Assembly (NCBI GenBank): GCA_021014325.1
Contig: CM037469.1
Span: forward strand, 18,995,701 to 19,059,700
Origin: Plazaster borealis
Lineage: Eukaryota > Echinodermata > Asteroidea > Forcipulatida > Labidiasteridae
DNA: 64,000 bases
Direction: 5' to 3'
The translations under genes and the position numbers were made by a program. Below are positions 1 through 10,200 of this stretch, one piece after another (within the stretch, counting starts at the first letter, position 1; the number at the start of each line of letters is the position of its first letter). A model generated the notes under the pieces. It had not been told where the DNA came from, searched no databases, and saw only the letters and a list, made by a program, of their open reading frames with translations.

Positions 1-811
1 GCAGCAGTCACAGCAATACGATTTAACCATTACCTCAACAGGTAGGACATCAATGAACAGGCAGATAAACCACTTTGTGGAGCAAACCTAAAGCAGCAGC
101 AGCAGCAGCAGTCACAGCAATACGATTTAACCATTACCTCAACAGGTAGGACATCAATGAACAGGCAGATAAACCACTTTGTGGTTGCACCGAGTAGGGC
201 AGCAGCAAACCTAAAGCAGCAGCAGCAGCAGCAGCCACAGCAATACGACTTAACTATTACCTCAACAGGTAGGACATCAAGGAACAGGTAGGATATCAAG
301 GAACAGGCAGATAAACCACTTTGTGGTTGCACGGAGTAGGGCAGCAGCAAACCTAAAGCAGCAGCAGCAGCAGCCACAGCAATACGACTTAACTATTACC
401 TCAACAGGTAGGACATCAATGAACAGGCAGATAAACCACTTTGTGGTAAAGCAGCAGCAGCAGCAGCAGCAGCAGCCACAGCAATACGACTTAACTATTA
501 CCTCAACAGGTAGGACATCAAGGAACAGGTAGGATATCAAGGAACAGGCAGATAAACCACTTTGTGGTTGCACCGAGTAGGGCAGCAGCAAACCTAAAGC
601 AGCAGCAGCAGCAGCCACAGCAATACGACTTAACTATTACCTCAACAGGTAGGACATCAATGAACAGGCAGATAAACCACTTTGTGGTAAAGCAGCAGCA
701 GCAGCAGCAGCCACAGCAATACGACTTAACTATTACCTCAACAGGTAGGACATCAATGAACAGGCAGATAAACCACTTTGTGGTTGCACCGAGTAGGGCA
801 GCAGCAAACCT

Positions 812-844
<33 letters not shown>

Positions 845-868
845 ACAGCAATACGACTTGACTATTAC
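1..868 (-). repeat. Minisatellite made of copies of a TBC-gene exon end plus CTG tract
   Basis: Read on the minus strand, this is an array of at least seven copies of the 3' part of the adjacent exon (869-1041). Each copy encodes TKWFICLF(I/L)D(V/I)LPVE, keeps the 5' splice site GAG|GTAATAG, and is followed by a (CTG)n tract. Copies of the core start near positions 59, 163, 306, 427, 547, 667 and 764. Some units also hold a CTTTAG|GTTTGCTG stretch that looks like a 3' splice site, so a unit could in principle act as an exon. Units near the exon differ by multiples of three (about 96, 120, 132 bp) and stay open for about 168 codons, reading as Cys runs; farther out a 5'-truncated sub-repeat breaks the frame. 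The array runs off the left edge. Confidence 0.9.
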
Positions 869-3399
869 CTCAACGGGTAGGACATCAAGGAACAGGCAGA
901 TAAACCACTTTGTGGTTGGTATTGACCAGGGTACTGCCTCTTTCTCCATCCTCTGAGCCACTGCAGGGAGTTTTTGTTTGACCAGCTCCCCTAGTACCTC
1001 TTGGTCAGTCTTCAGCCCGGTCATCTGAGGGGTGTAGTATGCTATACAAAAAAAATTTAAAAATCACTTCAGTTTCAAATGATGAAATTCTTGCAGATTT
1101 TGTCCAATCTGTGTGTTGCGTACATACATATATGCACTCCCACTCACCACATTATCATAGATCAGGCTGGAAAAGTGCATCTATTATTCAACATCATGAG
1201 GATGATATTGAATGGTCAGACAGTAGGAGGGTTGACTGTGTATTGTGTAGATACACCACATAATATTATATTGCTATCTGGAATAGTACATCTACATATT
1301 CAAACTATGTGGATGATATTGAATGGTCAGACAGTAGGATTAGTACCAAGCTACATCATTGAATCTAAACAAATCATAACCAAAGTTGCTGCACACAGGC
1401 TAAAAGGTAATGACTTTGAGTTTGACGAACCAGGTAGAATATTTTTGACCAGGGTCTCCAGCAGAAAAAAGCAACTCTCTTCATCTTTGAGGATGAGTAG
1501 CATGAGTGCTACGATAAAGTTGAGCCCCTGGCAGTAGCCGTCCGCCCGGTGATGATGAGAGAACGCCACCAGGACGTTTTGCAGGGAGGTGCGTTTACTG
1601 ACCGTAGAATCGTTACAGAAATAGATGTTCTCTGGGAATGTGCGGTGAAGATCTGACAAAAGAACAAACAAAACCAGAAAAACGCAACAAGTCAAACAAA
1701 AACAGTATCAACATGAATAGCTTGAAATTCTAGGGATTTATTACTTGAAAGTTTGAATCAAAGGGCATAAATGTATTAATTTGTTATATTTGTAATAATC
1801 TCATACTCAAATTGGCTAATTCTGATTAGATAGGGATCATAACATGGATGCTAATTTAAATCTTTCAAAATCTGATATTTGACTTGCAGGGTACATGGTA
1901 ATTTGGGTTTATTAGCATAAAACTCTCCAAGGTTGCCATTTATACACATAGGATAGAAGAATCAAATTATGGTTACTCAAGGACGTATGCATTGTAGACA
2001 GCTAGGCCATGGGAATTAGGACGACAAGAAAACCCAACCAACCTGTTTTTATTACCTAGACAAACCCAACCAACCTGTTTTTATGACCTAGACAAACCCA
2101 ACCAACCTGTTTTGATGACCTAGACAAACCCAACAAACCTGTTTTTATGACCTAGACAAACCCAACGAACCTGTTTTGATGGCCTAGACAAATTCAACCA
2201 ACCTGTTTTGATTGCCAAGACAAACCCAACCAACCTGTTTTGATGGCCAAGACAAACCCAACCAACCCGTTTTGATGACCTAGACATACCCAACCAACCT
2301 GTTTTGATGACCTAGACAAACCCAACCAACCTGTTTTGACGACCTAGACAAACCCAACCAACCTGTTTTGATGACCTCCATCAGCTCCGCATCTTTAGGT
2401 CCATCCAGAAGTCTTTGGTACATGCCTGGGTTTTGTTCTTTAAGTGCTTCGGCTCCACTGAGGTACATCCACACCAGACCTCGGTACTCGTTGGAGATGC
2501 CCTTACGGACGTAACGTTTTACTGTTGGGATAATAAAGCTAATGAGAAAATTTTGATAAGCAGTTGCCCAAGCCGATTAAATCAGCCCAATTTATAATGC
2601 ATTTATAGTGGCTACAACACACTGCGTGACCTCAAAATGATTCAAGTTTTGACACTTGTGTATGCCTTGACTGCAGTCAGTGTCTTGCTCAAGAACAGAA
2701 GTGCCACAAGTGGGACTCAAACCCACACTCTGCCCATCAGAAACACCAGAGCTTGAGTCTGGTGCTCTTAACTGCTCGGCCATGACACGTCACAAAGCCA
2801 AGGTTAAACAAAATGCTCCTCATGAACATACATTGTGAATGACAAATTATAAAACTATATCGACTAATGTTATCAGAAATTATGTTTTTGTTAACCTTAG
2901 TATCCCCCGCTGTCTTTAGCTAGAGACCCTCCTGAATCCTCCACTCTATGGTCACTCAATACCAAAATGTTTGGACATGGATAAGATTGGTATGCCTTGG
3001 CCAGTGATAAGCAATTGTTAGTTGAGCCTACAGTCCCAAATCCTCTAAAATCAGACAACACCCTAAAGAGGATTTTGGAGGATTTGGCTGGGTAAGAGTG
3101 TAATTTCAATTTTGCGACTATTTATGTTTGTTGAGATCATTCAAGAAGTCACTAAAAGAATCCCAGACTTCTTCTCCCTGTGGTCAGTGTAACACAAGTA
3201 ACCATGGACATCTTATCTGAATACAGAGGTTTGTACAAATGTACCTTTGAATGATTTCTTGATGTTTTTCTTTCCATCCATGACCTTGTCCCATTTTCCA
3301 GCTCTCCTTGCCAACACACTTAGATACTGTGACATGAATTGCTCGTAAGTGTCATAATCGAAGTCGTCTGGCCGCCTGAACCCATAGGCATCAATCTCA
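869..3399 (-). CDS. GRTP1: TBC-domain Rab GTPase-activating protein, GRTP1-like (partial, 4 exons)
   Basis: Four coding exons on the minus strand: 3399-3245, 2521-2363, 1652-1431, 1041-869, joined with phases 1, 1, 1, and ending at a codon boundary. They read in frame as the N-terminal and central part of growth-hormone-regulated TBC protein 1. Landmarks seen: YGFRRPDDFDYDTYEQF at the start, KRYVRKGIS, the arginine-finger motif IxxDxxR as IKTDLHR (spanning the 2363/1652 junction), the glutamine-finger motif YCQGLNF, GLKTDQEVLGELV and KWFICLFLDVLPVE. TBC proteins stimulate GTP hydrolysis by Rab GTPases in vesicle traffic; both catalytic fingers are kept, so activity is expected. The last exons (after LPVE) lie beyond position 1. 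The first exon with the start codon was not recognised; only a few residues are missing compared with the vertebrate protein. The 3' ends of exons 2521-2363 and 1041-869 are both duplicated into arrays in the following introns. Confidence 0.88.
2027..2376 (-). repeat. 32-bp minisatellite derived from the exon end and 5' splice site at 2363
   Basis: About eleven tandem copies of a 32-bp unit. On the minus strand the unit reads CTAG, GTCATCAAAACAG, GTTGGTTGGGTTTGT. GTCATCAAAACAG is the last 13 coding bases of the TBC exon ending at 2363, and GTTGGT is its 5' splice site, so every unit repeats the exon end and donor; the unit also supplies a CTAG that could act as an acceptor. Copies differ by a few substitutions. 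The first copy on the minus strand is the functional exon junction itself. Confidence 0.88.
2646..2789 (-). mobile_element. tRNA-derived SINE head
   Basis: On the minus strand: ATGGCCGAGCAGTTAAGAGC (A box region), ACTCAAGCTCTGGTG, then a B-box-like GGGTTTGAGTCCC and the SINE body start CTTGAGCAAGACACT. The head resembles a long-arm tRNA such as tRNA-Leu(CAA). The same head is at 32050 (plus) and 63746 (minus). The copy is truncated at its 3' side. Confidence 0.75.
2895..3105 (-). repeat. Dispersed repeat, also at 56940-57260
   Basis: About 150-180 bp here match, in reverse, the segment around 56980-57125 (shared words include TGTAGGCTCAACTAACAATT and TTGGTATTGAGTGACCATAG). Both copies carry the same short open frame, but it has no start context, splice signals or known domain. 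I read it as a transposon-derived repeat of unknown class, lying in the intron between TBC exons 3245 and 2521. Confidence 0.6.
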
Positions 3400-5837
3400 C
3401 TGTGGGAGAAGAAAACAAAATAAATGTTGAGTTTGAAAGATGTCCTGTTATTCCTAAGCTCTCTCTGTGCAGCACATGCAGAGCTATGATAGATGAGACC
3501 CAGCACCTTGTAAGGGTTTGAAAGGACAAATTGAGGGATAATGAAATTTCTTGTCAAAAATAGTGATTCATTTCCTTTCACTTTCGTTTAAAAATAAAGG
3601 TACATCATTTTAACACAAATCATTTTACATTCTCATCCTCTACTTTCTGCTATAAGCAAAGCCATGAAATTGGGACCCTATATTTCTGCTACATGTACAG
3701 TATGTATAATATTGTTTAAATGTACCGTTCCTCTGTTGGTCTGGTAATGGACTTTGTGGCCCGTACAAATGTTCACAACCATTTATAGGCACTCTGTTTT
3801 TTTTATTAAAGCAAGTGTCCTGTGTGAGTAAATGTGACCTTGTCCCTGCATGTACAAAAAGGACATTCCTGCTGCTTGTTTATTTCACTGCCCTGGTCTA
3901 CGTAATGGTTTTTTCCCCTACGTTTAGTCCGTTCACAACTTCTACTTTAGTGAATACTTCATTAATCATTGTTATTTTTGGATGAACAAAGACAAATTGA
4001 CAAGAGCAGGATCTGAACCTGCAACGTTCTGTATGTACGTTATGTGTACATGCATACTGTAAAAGTACAGTAACTCTCTTGATGGAGCAATACCAGCAGG
4101 ACCAGGAAACAATACTAGCAGTAAAGTCAATATTAGTTTAGTATCCTATTGAAAGTGTATTTACCACGATCATATTGCAGATTGGCACCAAATCCATGGT
4201 GGATGATATTAAATGGTCAGACTGTATGGTAGGAGGCCTATTTTTCCCCAAAAAACAAGAAGGCTTGCTAGAATGGGCTTCAGGGCCCCTGACATGCCCG
4301 AAAGTGAAATTTCATTCTGGCTGTTAATGTATCCTTGCTTTGTTTCACATGAAGGACATTTAGGAATTGACTCTATTTTTAACTATTACAAAATAACACC
4401 CAGTATGGCCTATTCACATCCTGACTAAATTGTTTACAAATTTGGACAGGTATCCGGTATTACTCATTACAGGAAGAGCAAAGACAAAATCAACAAGGAA
4501 ACACTGTATTTTTGCACAGCCCACATTTAATTGGTGTGATAACATTGGTAAGATTAAAAATATATAAATGTTCAAAGATTTGCAATATGGAATACAGATT
4601 GCCATGGTCGGAAACTTCCCTTGAAATATTTTTGCTTGACATGCTACAGGCTTTGAGAAATAAGTAAAATAATTAACTTTGATCTCATGAGACCAAAACC
4701 CGATTAAAAACTGTGAATTAAGCTTAAAACCTTTAAAGCTAATTGTTATTTCTTGCAGTTTTGGGTCACGTAAAGTAAGGTGGTCTCTAGTGTTGGTCAA
4801 TTACCAATGTTGTCCGCATGCTTTAAATGTTAACAGACCCCCACTACAATAACAAAAATAACTAAATACACAAATAACTTTAACAAAAAGAAAAGATATA
4901 ATATAAAAAAGAAAGAAAAAAGGACACATTTAAAAAAAAAAAAAAAAAAGTAACATAAAAATAAACAATTAAATACAATAAAATAATGTACATACGTGTA
5001 TACGTAGGCCTACATATATAATTAAATAAATCATTTAAAAAAAAAAAATAGAGGACCAAAAAATTTAGACCATTAAAATAGGCCTACAAGAAATAAGTAA
5101 ATTGTAAATTGTAAACAATAATCCATTGATTGCTGAAGCCAGTTTCACACACCGATATCAATTTGCATAACTATGCAAATATACAAATCAGTTTGCTTTG
5201 CAATTTTTGTTGACTGGTTAAGGTGAAGTTAACTGTGGCCCTATATCTTTATATAGTATTACACTGGAATTTTTAATTAACGATAGACACCTACTCAATG
5301 ACAGAGAAACAGTAGACATTCATGAATACAGGAGGCGAGGGGGACAGATGTCTGGCTGGTATCCCACAACACATGCCACAATTAATGACAAATCAATAGT
5401 ATTCATTTTGATTGTGAATCTGGAATTAGGACAATGCACAATGCAAACATAGTTTAACACTACCTGTACATTTGTTTGTATCTCAAGGTTGTGTCACGAG
5501 ACATGGTTGGGTGGTAGGCCTAGTGGGTGGGGGTGGTTACATATGCTTTCTCACCTCTGAAGGTTTCTGTGAAGATCATAATTTTATGCATATTTTAATA
5601 TCTAATCAAAGTTTAGATGGTACACTGTACACAGTTCTAAGTTCTCATGGCAGTAGTTCCTGCATGATCATGTTTTTTTAAAATTATTTTTATTTATTAA
5701 GATTGGAGATAATTTTTAACAGGAAGGTTTGGTTTCTGTAGAGATTCCACAAAGAAAAATTTTCTATTATATTTTTACAAAATTCAAGTCTTGCTAAAAA
5801 TCCAGTTACAACAAAATAAAAGAGTAGATCCAGAGGT
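3400..5837. other. Non-coding stretch upstream of the recognised TBC exons
   Basis: No exon could be supported. It should hold the missing first exon or first intron of the TBC gene. It contains AT-rich sequence with A-runs (4931-4949, 5037-5049) and near 3995-4055 a minus-strand tRNA-like B box (GGTTCAGATCC), probably an old SINE remnant. Confidence 0.5.
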
Positions 5838-5907
5838 AGGACCTAGCCCTGGTAGGACGTCAGTGTACCCCTGCACTATGCAACGGAGGAGTCCAACCTG
5901 GGCTAGG
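5838..5907. mobile_element. Very short MITE with CTAGCCC ends
   Basis: Begins CTAGCCCTGGTAGGACGTCA and ends GGAGTCCAACCTGGGCTAG, an imperfect inverted repeat of about 20 bp around a 30-bp centre. The flanks GTAGGAC (left) and GTAGGGC (right) could be a decayed target duplication. Its two ends match the ends of the 8972-9590 segment, so it looks like an internally deleted relative. Confidence 0.6.
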
Positions 5908-6482
5908 TAGGGCCTTCATGTTTTATGTGACTAGAAAAAATCAGAAAAATCATCAGTGTGAGGGAATTACAAAAATAAATAAATAAAATAATTACTAATC
6001 TGTGAATAAGGCCATAATAACAAAAATACACTGTTTAGCGTCCTTCCTTTTCAAACTTCAAAGGTCCCCCTTTCCAATCACTCAAAACAATACACCATCA
6101 TCTATTGTGGGAACTAGGGATGGGCATCTAGCCTGAATCCAATGATGCACTTTCCCTTTTAATTAATTACAAATCAAATAATGACAGCTTACAAAAAATA
6201 ATGAAAAAGGTTAAAAATTCCTTGGCTTTGGCTTATTAACTTTTATTATTATAATAACAGGCTACCACTATACCTACCATCCAATCATAATAATTTTAAT
6301 TAGTTTATTAATTATTAAACATTGTAAACAAATAAACAATAATGTAAGAAACAATTAATTATGGAAAGTGGGAATATAGGTGCTGAGAAATATCGACCGC
6401 TGTGTAGATGTTTTTTTAACGGTTTCAACAGCAACGCTTTGACAGCAAGCTTCACTGACAGTGGCAAATGCAATGGTGATGG

Positions 6483-6773
6483 GACCCGTCCGGCGTATAT
6501 TTTTTTTACACCGCAGCGAGGGGTTTTGTACTGTAACACTGTCAATTCCGTCTTGAGATAGGAGACTAGGTCTAACCCTAAACCCTAACCCTAACCCTAA
6601 CCCTGACCCTGACCCTGACCCTGACCCTAACCCTAACCCTAACCCTGACCCTAACCCTAAACCTAAACCTTTATAGGCATAAATGTTTGTAGTCTCATCT
6701 CAAGACAGGAATTGACAGTATTACAGTACAAAACCCCTCGCTGCGGTGTAAAAAAAAAATGCCGTCCGTCGCA
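6483..6773. mobile_element. Foldback element with telomeric-repeat loop
   Basis: Two arms of about 80 bp in inverted orientation (left about 6490-6568, right about 6688-6768) share TTTTACACCGCAGCGAGGGG, TTTTGTACTGTAA and GTCTTGAGAT with only a few mismatches. The central loop is almost entirely CCCTAA-type telomeric repeat. The arms would form a long stem. It lies about 450 bp upstream of the DAW1 start codon. Confidence 0.8.
6574..6671. repeat. Interstitial telomeric tract (CCCTAA/CCCTGA)n
   Basis: About 15 hexamers of CCCTAA with a central block of the CCCTGA variant and CCTAAA variants at the edges. CCCTAA/TTAGGG is the telomere repeat of deuterostomes. It sits inside an inverted repeat, which argues for spread with that element rather than a chromosome fusion scar. 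Confidence 0.85.
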
Positions 6774-6774
6774 T

Positions 6775-7210
6775 GTGTGTGGCACCATGGAGCACGGACG
6801 CCCGGCGGGGCTGACGATGACCTCGCGCAAAGAAGACAGTACACACGGCCTATTTCTCGGAACTACTGCAGGGCTAGGTGAGGTAAGTTACAGAACAACT
6901 CCCTGCTCTTTCAAGCATGGCATGGCCTAACAATTAAACCAACGATTACGTCCTCTCACAATGAACTAGTAAAAGAAACACTATTCTGAATTACAACTTG
7001 AAACACGCCTACCTTCGAATAAAATCAGCGCTGGGCTGGGCGTTTGAGGCACCGCCTGTAGCCGCCATGATGTTTGTTGTGTATTGTATAAACGTTGGTG
7101 GCGCTGTTTACTCTACAGCAACCAAAAATTCCGCCATACATCTCTGTAAAAATTGGTGCCGTTGTCAAGCATTATTCGTTACGTTTTTAGGATAAAAAGC
7201 TGGTTGAATT
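6775..7210. promoter_or_regulatory. Putative divergent promoter region between the TBC gene and DAW1
   Basis: The interval is CpG-richer than its surroundings near 6775-6840 and lies directly before the DAW1 start codon, with the minus-strand TBC gene on the other side. An AG|GTAAGT donor at 6882/6883 follows a short open stretch with ATG at 6787 and could end a non-coding first exon. No TATA box stands out. The promoter assignment is positional inference. Confidence 0.4.
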
Positions 7211-10200
7211 ATGAGGTTAAAACGATTTTTATTGAGGTACTATCCACCAGGTAAGATTTAGCCACTTTTTAGCTGGTCATGATTATCTAAAGTTGGAGAA
7301 ATTGGATAGATCCAAAAAATTACTTTGCCAATTTTCGTATGTTGAAAATGCCTGGCCATGCTGCATGAAAACTTTTTCAAAATCGTCAATTGATTTGATA
7401 GATTTTTGATTAATTCCATCGGTTAGTGGATGGAGGTACGGTTGGTGTTAAAAAATGTATGCATGAATGAATTTGTTAAGTTTATTATCAATATGGTTGA
7501 CTTCGTTCATGACTGATTTTGAATAAAGTTATTGGTCATGTTGGTCATTCACTTCAGTCAGTTAAAAGCATTAGCATGGTAAGCATTGTAAGTCACTCCA
7601 CAAGTTTTATCTTTCATTCAAGGTTACATTCAAATTTAATTTTATAAAAGTATAAAACAATGAATATGATTGCTGGAAAAGTTGTGGACTCTGTAAAATT
7701 TCAACACGATTTAAATCCATTCTGCTGTCACACTAGCTCTGCGCAAAATCAACTTGGGGTGGGTTACACGTTTAACTTCCGATCCATGTATTGCGTGATC
7801 GTTTCACACTGCCAGGCTACACAGATCGGAGCGGGACGCGTCACGACGCAGCAGGACCATCATGACGCGTCGCGACTTGTCACGTCCACATTGCGACTTG
7901 TCACGTCCACATCGCGTCATCTCCGTGGTAATCTCAACTGCCAACATGGCGGCTCTTCCGGCGATTTGAATGTTCGCCATGTACATGTATTTAATTTAAA
8001 CAATATATGGAGGAAAACAATTCGTAAAGAAAGCACTCGAAAATGGAAAGAATGCTAGAGATTCTACGGCATTTTTGAAGGGTGGAGCAACTTTTGTGCA
8101 TGCAGCAACTTTTTTCTAATGCGGCGAGCCGGCGATTTTTGTTTTTTAACACGCTTAATCCAACTACAGTGTGCGGTTGGCACCTAGCCCACCTTGTTGA
8201 GCTGTAATGGCTCTCTTTTAACATTGGTCTTATAACACTCACCATTACAGCCCACCATCCATACATGTCTTAAACGCGTAGTTTAAAAGTACGAGCAAGT
8301 CGTACCTCTTTGATCGCAAATTTCTCCCACTTATAGTATTTTATATACTCTTACGTATGATTCACTGCCTGCTGATCGTGAGAAGTCAGGGCACCCGGCT
8401 GATCTGTTCGCGCGTGTGTGTATGGCGTATTATGAATATGCATCAGATGACGTCACGGGAAGCTGTAGTACTTCGGAGCTCGATGTGTGCGCGCGTGCAT
8501 GACAAGTCATGAATATGCATAAGGTGACGTCGCACGGCGCTTCCTGTAGGCTTCCTCGCTCGTGCATATTCATGAACAGCCGGGCGCCCTGACTTTCTCA
8601 CGATCAACAGGCAGTGAAGCAGAAGTTAAATGGCGGCCCCGTTACGAGACGAACTTCAATGTAATTTTTGTACACAATTTTTTTTTGCCATTTTCAAATC
8701 ATCATATCTGGACTAAGGCATCATTTGGTGAGCCCTGGAATATGTCAAAAAAATTGTAAGGATGTAAGGAACAAAGTGAGGGAGGTTGGAGTAGTATGTG
8801 ATGTTTATAAGTGGGACAAATTTGCGATCAAAGAGGTACGACTTGCTCGTACTTTTAAACTACGCGTTTAAGACATGTATGGATGGTGGGCTGTAATGGT
8901 GAGTGTTATAAGACCGATGTTAAAAGAGAGCCATTACAGCTCAACAAGGTGGGCTAGGTTGGCACCATGCACACTTAGCCCTGGTAGGACGTCAGTCAGT
9001 GTACACTGACGTCCTGGGTATAAAGCGCCTCTACAATGCGAACATATTTTGAATTAATGTTTTTCATAATTTTACCTGATTTAAGAAGCTGAAATTCCGT
9101 TCATATATTCTTTATGTCCGTAACTCACTATTGATGGGTCCAACAATAACAATTTCGTCCACGAATGACATTATTCTAGCAAATAAGTCCGAGTTGTGCA
9201 CTACTGTTTTTATCATCGTGTACCAATTGACTGTGTAGGCTCAGGCGCGCATGCGCGACATGCATAGCAACCTGACCGACTTCCGCTATTCAAAGGACGC
9301 ACATGCGCTGAAGCATTCACGTCTTGTCAGTTTCGGCCTGTCGCCGAGAATGCATAAATTTCCATTTTATTTTCACAATAATGTCATCCAAGGATAAAAT
9401 TGGCAATTCTGAATAGAGCAGGCGTAAGGTTCAGGACACAAGGAACATGTGAGTCAAGTTTCAGCTTCCTCGAAAAGGTAAAAATATGATAAAAAATGGT
9501 TATAAATTTTTTCGCAATGGTACGGGACCTTTATACCCTGGACTCCGTCGCGTTGTATGCAACGGAGGAGTCCAACCTGGGCTACATGCTTACTCAACAC
9601 AGATCAAAAATGAACCCAGGTGTTCACAGTACGGCTTTCGACACGTGTTGGATTTTTCAACATGGATCGAGAATTCTCAACCCACATCTCGAGCAGGGTT
9701 GGTTTCAACACTGATCGAGCGCTCTACACAGATCAACACCGAGTTGAAATGTTGTAGTGTGAAAAGGTCAGAACAGATTACACTGATCGGTTCCGCGTCC
9801 AACACGAAGATTTTCTGTAGTGTGAAAAGGCCTATACTCTGTTATCATTGTAGACCCTGTGCAGTGCCAGTGGACGCAGCGCCCGGTGGCCAGGATAGAT
9901 GGTGCCCCTTCACTCACTTTTTCATTTAAAATTCCTAGAATATTTTGGCATATTTGTATTAATTTAGTAAATGGTAATATTGGGCCGAATTCATAAAGAG
10001 TAGCAATTGCCTTTTCTAGGCTTTTGCTTACATCTTCATACATAAAAATAAGCAGTTGCAAGCAAGCAAAAGTTTCTAGTTTTAAGCAAAAGCAAAAGCT
10101 TGTTTCTTGCAAGCAAAGGCCACCTTGATTAGCAATTGCCTAAATACGTATACATAACAACAACCTTTTGCTAGTGTTATTCAGCAATTGCTTGCAGTGT

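Noticed and set aside
2897..3109. Shared short open frame at 2897-3109 and 56995-57252 as a gene family
   Set aside because: The similarity extends beyond the frame at DNA level and there are no gene signals; better explained as a dispersed repeat.
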